The notes under the pieces were generated by a model. It did no database searches. It saw only the letters and a list, made by a program, of their open reading frames with translations, and was not told the DNA's origin. Source: Brevibacterium sp. W7.2 (lineage in GTDB: Bacteria; Actinomycetota; Actinomycetes; Actinomycetales; Brevibacteriaceae). From it: a stretch of 64,000 nt of DNA. Below, one piece after another: positions 61,917 through 64,000 of this stretch (its first letter is position 1; every line of letters begins with the position of its first letter). The stretch covers positions 124,001 through 188,000 of the forward strand of contig NZ_CP073089.1 of assembly GCF_018137945.1 (NCBI RefSeq). The letters are read 5' to 3'. Position numbers and translations under genes: made by a program.

Positions 61917-64000
61917 CTACCGGAACCGCAGGAGCCGGAGGCTGTTGAGGATGACGAACACCGAGGAGAACGCCATCGCGGCACCGGCGATCATCGGGCT
62001 GAGCAGTCCGGCCGCGGCGATCGGGATCGCCGCCGTGTTGTAGGCGAAGGCCCAGAACAGGTTGCCCTTGATGAGGCCGAGCGTCCGCCGCGACAGGCGG
62101 ATCGCCTGCGGGATCTGCCGCGGATCCGACCGCACCATCGTGATGTCCGAGGCGGCCATCGCCGCGTCCGTGCCCGAGCCCATCGCGATGCCGAGGTCGG
62201 CGCCGGCCAGGGCCGCGGCATCGTTGATGCCGTCGCCGACCATCGCGACCGAGCGCCCGTCCGCCTGGAGTTCGTCGACGACGGCGATCTTGCCCTCGGG
62301 ACGGACGTCGGCGAAGACCTCGGTGATCCCGAGTTTGCCGGCGACCGCCTCGGCGGCTGAGGCATTGTCCCCGGTCAGCAGCACCGTGCGCAGACCGAGG
62401 CGATGGAGTTCGGAGATCGCCGAGGCGGCCCCGTCCCTCACCTCGTCGGCGACGAACGTCAGCCCGCGGAAGTCCCCGTCGACGGCGAGTGCGACGATCG
62501 TCGCGCCCGCCGGAACGGCGTCGGGGGCGACGTCGACCGTGATCCCGCGTTCGCCGAGCAGATCGGGCCGACCGGCGATGACCTCGCGTCCGTCGATCCT
62601 CGCCTCGAGCCCTCCGCCGGGGATCGCGGCGAAGTCCTCGACCCTCGCCGAGGCGGTCGCCGCCCCGGCAGTGACACGCTCCGCCCGTGACGCCTCGACG
62701 ATCGCGCGGGCCACCGGGTGCTCGCTCTGCTCTTCGAGGCGGGCGAGCACGGCGAAGTCCGCGTCGGACAGCTGCGAGCCGATGAGCGTCATCACGCCCG
62801 TCGTCAGGGTGCCGGTCTTGTCGAGCACGACGGTGTCGATCGACCGCGTCGACTCGAGCGCCTCGGGGCCCGAGACGAGGATCCCCAGCTGCGAACCGCG
62901 GCCCGAGGACACGGCGAGGGCCGTCGGGGTCGCCAGCCCGAGCGCACAGGGACACGCGATGATGAGCACCGTGAGCGCCGCATGCAGGCCCATCGCCCAG
63001 TCGCCGCTGATGAGACCCCACGCGAGGAACGTCAGCACGCTGATGACGAAGACGATCGGCACGAACACCGCCGAGATGCGATCGGCGAGGCGCTGCACGG
63101 CCGGTTTGCCCAGCTGTGCGCGGCTGACGAGATCGGCCATCGCCGCCAGCGTCGTCTCCGCGCCGACGCGTTCGGCGCGGACCTCGAGCACCCCTGAGGT
63201 GTTGATCGTCGCACCGGTGACGGTGTCGCCGACCCCGACCTCGACGGGGGCGGATTCACCGGTGAGCATCGCCTCGTCGACGGCCGAGTGACCGGCGACG
63301 ATGACCCCGTCGGTGGCGATCTTCTCGCCCGGACGGACGCGGAAGACGTCACCGACGCGCAGCTCCGCGATGGGCACCTGCACTTCGACGCGCTCGCCGG
63401 AACCGGACAGGTCACCTGAATGACCGGACAGGTCACCCGAATGAGGAGACCCCGGACCGGAAACGGATGAGCCCTCGCCTGCCCCCGCCTCGGCGCCGGG
63501 AGAACCGGGATCGACCGAGCGCAGCACGGTCGCCGACTTCGCTCCGAGGTCGAGCAGCTTGCGCAGGGCGGCGGTCGCCCGGTTCTTCGCGCGATCCTCG
63601 GTGAGCTTGCCGATGAGGAGGAACACGGTGATCGCCGCGGCCGCCTCGAACCACACATGGTAGGTCCCGGGAATCGCCCAGCCGTGCCCGTCGACGACCG
63701 CCCGCAGCAGCGTCGCGTACGAGTACCCGCTGGCGACGATGATGCCGACGCTGACGAGGGTGTCCATCGTCGTCGACCCGCCCCGGGCGGCCTTGAACGC
63801 CGCGGAATGGAACGGCCACGCACCCCATGTGACGACCGGGAGGGCGAGGAGCCCGACGACCCACTGCCAGCCCGGGAAGTGCCAGCTCATCACCATCGAG
63901 ACGGCGATGATCGGCACCGCGAGGATGAGGGAGCCGATGAACCGCGGCCGGAGGTGGCGGGGGTCGTAGTCGACGATCTCGGGACCCGCCGAGGCGGCCT
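61917..64000 (-). CDS. Copper-type P1B ATPase, 3' part (continues past the window)
   Basis: The C-terminal ~690 residues of a heavy-metal-transporting P-type ATPase are present; the frame is still open at 64,000, so the N-terminal metal-binding domain lies outside. Motifs include the TGES actuator, [15 protein letters not shown] (Cys-Pro-Cys in the transport helix, typical of Cu+ and Ag+ pumps), DKTGTLTTG (phosphorylated Asp) and [12 protein letters not shown] non-conserved insertion of about 40 residues with HSGDLSG repeats lies before the actuator domain. It probably exports copper; zinc or cadmium pumps of this class usually differ in the last helices. Confidence 0.9.
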   Translation of the reverse strand, partial: AASAGPEIVDYDPRHLRPRFIGSLILAVPIIAVSMVMSWHFPGWQWVVGLLALPVVTWGAWPFHSAAFKAARGGSTTMDTLVSVGIIVASGYSYATLLRAVVDGHGWAIPGTYHVWFEAAAAITVFLLIGKLTEDRAKNRATAALRKLLDLGAKSATVLRSVDPGSPGAEAGAGEGSSVSGPGSPHSGDLSGHSGDLSGSGERVEVQVPIAELRVGDVFRVRPGEKIATDGVIVAGHSAVDEAMLTGESAPVEVGVGDTVTGATINTSGVLEVRAERVGAETTLAAMADLVSRAQLGKPAVQRLADRISAVFVPIVFVISVLTFLAWGLISGDWAMGLHAALTVLIIACPCALGLATPTALAVSSGRGSQLGILVSGPEALESTRSIDTVVLDKTGTLTTGVMTLIGSQLSDADFAVLARLEEQSEHPVARAIVEASRAERVTAGAATASARVEDFAAIPGGGLEARIDGREVIAGRPDLLGERGITVDVAPDAVPAGATIVALAVDGDFRGLTFVADEVRDGAASAISELHRLGLRTVLLTGDNASAAEAVAGKLGITEVFADVRPEGKIAVVDELQADGRSVAMVGDGINDAAALAGADLGIAMGSGTDAAMAASDITMVRSDPRQIPQAIRLSRRTLGLIKGNLFWAFAYNTAAIPIAAAGLLSPMIAGAAMAFSSVFVILNSLRLLRFR

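Overview
The window is high-GC DNA with actinobacterial gene content: an ECF sigma K/RskA pair, DUF1990 and GPP34 proteins, an LPXTG surface enzyme, leaderless-type promoters and many divergent regulator/target pairs. A Micrococcales lineage such as Brevibacterium fits, but that placement is inference. No rRNA, tRNA, transposase or CRISPR array was seen.

Positions 1-16,150 are structurally abnormal. A block of about 3.1 kb carries a LysR regulator, an Rrf2 regulator and a TauE/SafE anion exporter. It occurs three times: direct (1-3065), inverted (3067-6213) and direct again (12,997-16,144). The inverted copy runs on into an Orn/Lys/Arg decarboxylase gene (6226-7825), an MHS-type transporter, a GntR regulator and an OYE-family oxidoreductase. 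That last gene is cut at about 11,920-11,935, where the sequence jumps back into the decarboxylase in reverse and re-enters the block. This is the direct-inverted-direct layout of a tandem inversion duplication (or DUP-TRP/INV-DUP). It could also be a fold-back read or assembly chimera. The copies differ almost only by small indels, which break LysR, TauE and decarboxylase copies. The inferred parental order is oxidoreductase, GntR, transporter, decarboxylase, LysR, Rrf2, TauE, then the 16-64 kb region.

16.1-31.8 kb holds a GH25 lysozyme, an AlaA-type aminotransferase, a TetR-linked ABC-2 exporter with two operators in its promoter, a GNAT acetyltransferase, a cell-wall-anchored alkaline phosphatase, a NatAB-like exporter with its own TetR, a DesK/NarL-type two-component pair, a small membrane protein divergent from another TetR, and the RskA-SigK pair. 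32-36 kb continues with a fasciclin lipoprotein and a membrane molybdopterin oxidoreductase, which are plausible SigK-linked genes, then OsmC and an alpha/beta hydrolase.

36-49.5 kb is mostly housekeeping and accessory metabolism: a TRIC-like channel, GPP34, PPK2, OsmC, isochorismatase, a MOSC protein, kynureninase with a divergent Lrp regulator, VOC, RecQ, a Rieske lipoprotein, a membrane-protein/serine-hydrolase pair and an ArsR-like regulator with a perfect 16-bp palindrome.

49.5-64 kb has an HdeD-like membrane protein, a trehalose-6-phosphate phosphatase-GH15 fusion, MaoC, DUF1990, a PNPOx-like flavoprotein, an M15 peptidase, a lipoprotein/response-regulator/kinase operon, an unknown multi-TM protein divergent from a MerR regulator, and a copper-type P-ATPase that leaves the window.

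Recurring themes are paired dyad operators placed over promoters or start codons, in-frame low-complexity repeats inside regulators, and a strongly over-represented decamer, GCCGAGGYGG.
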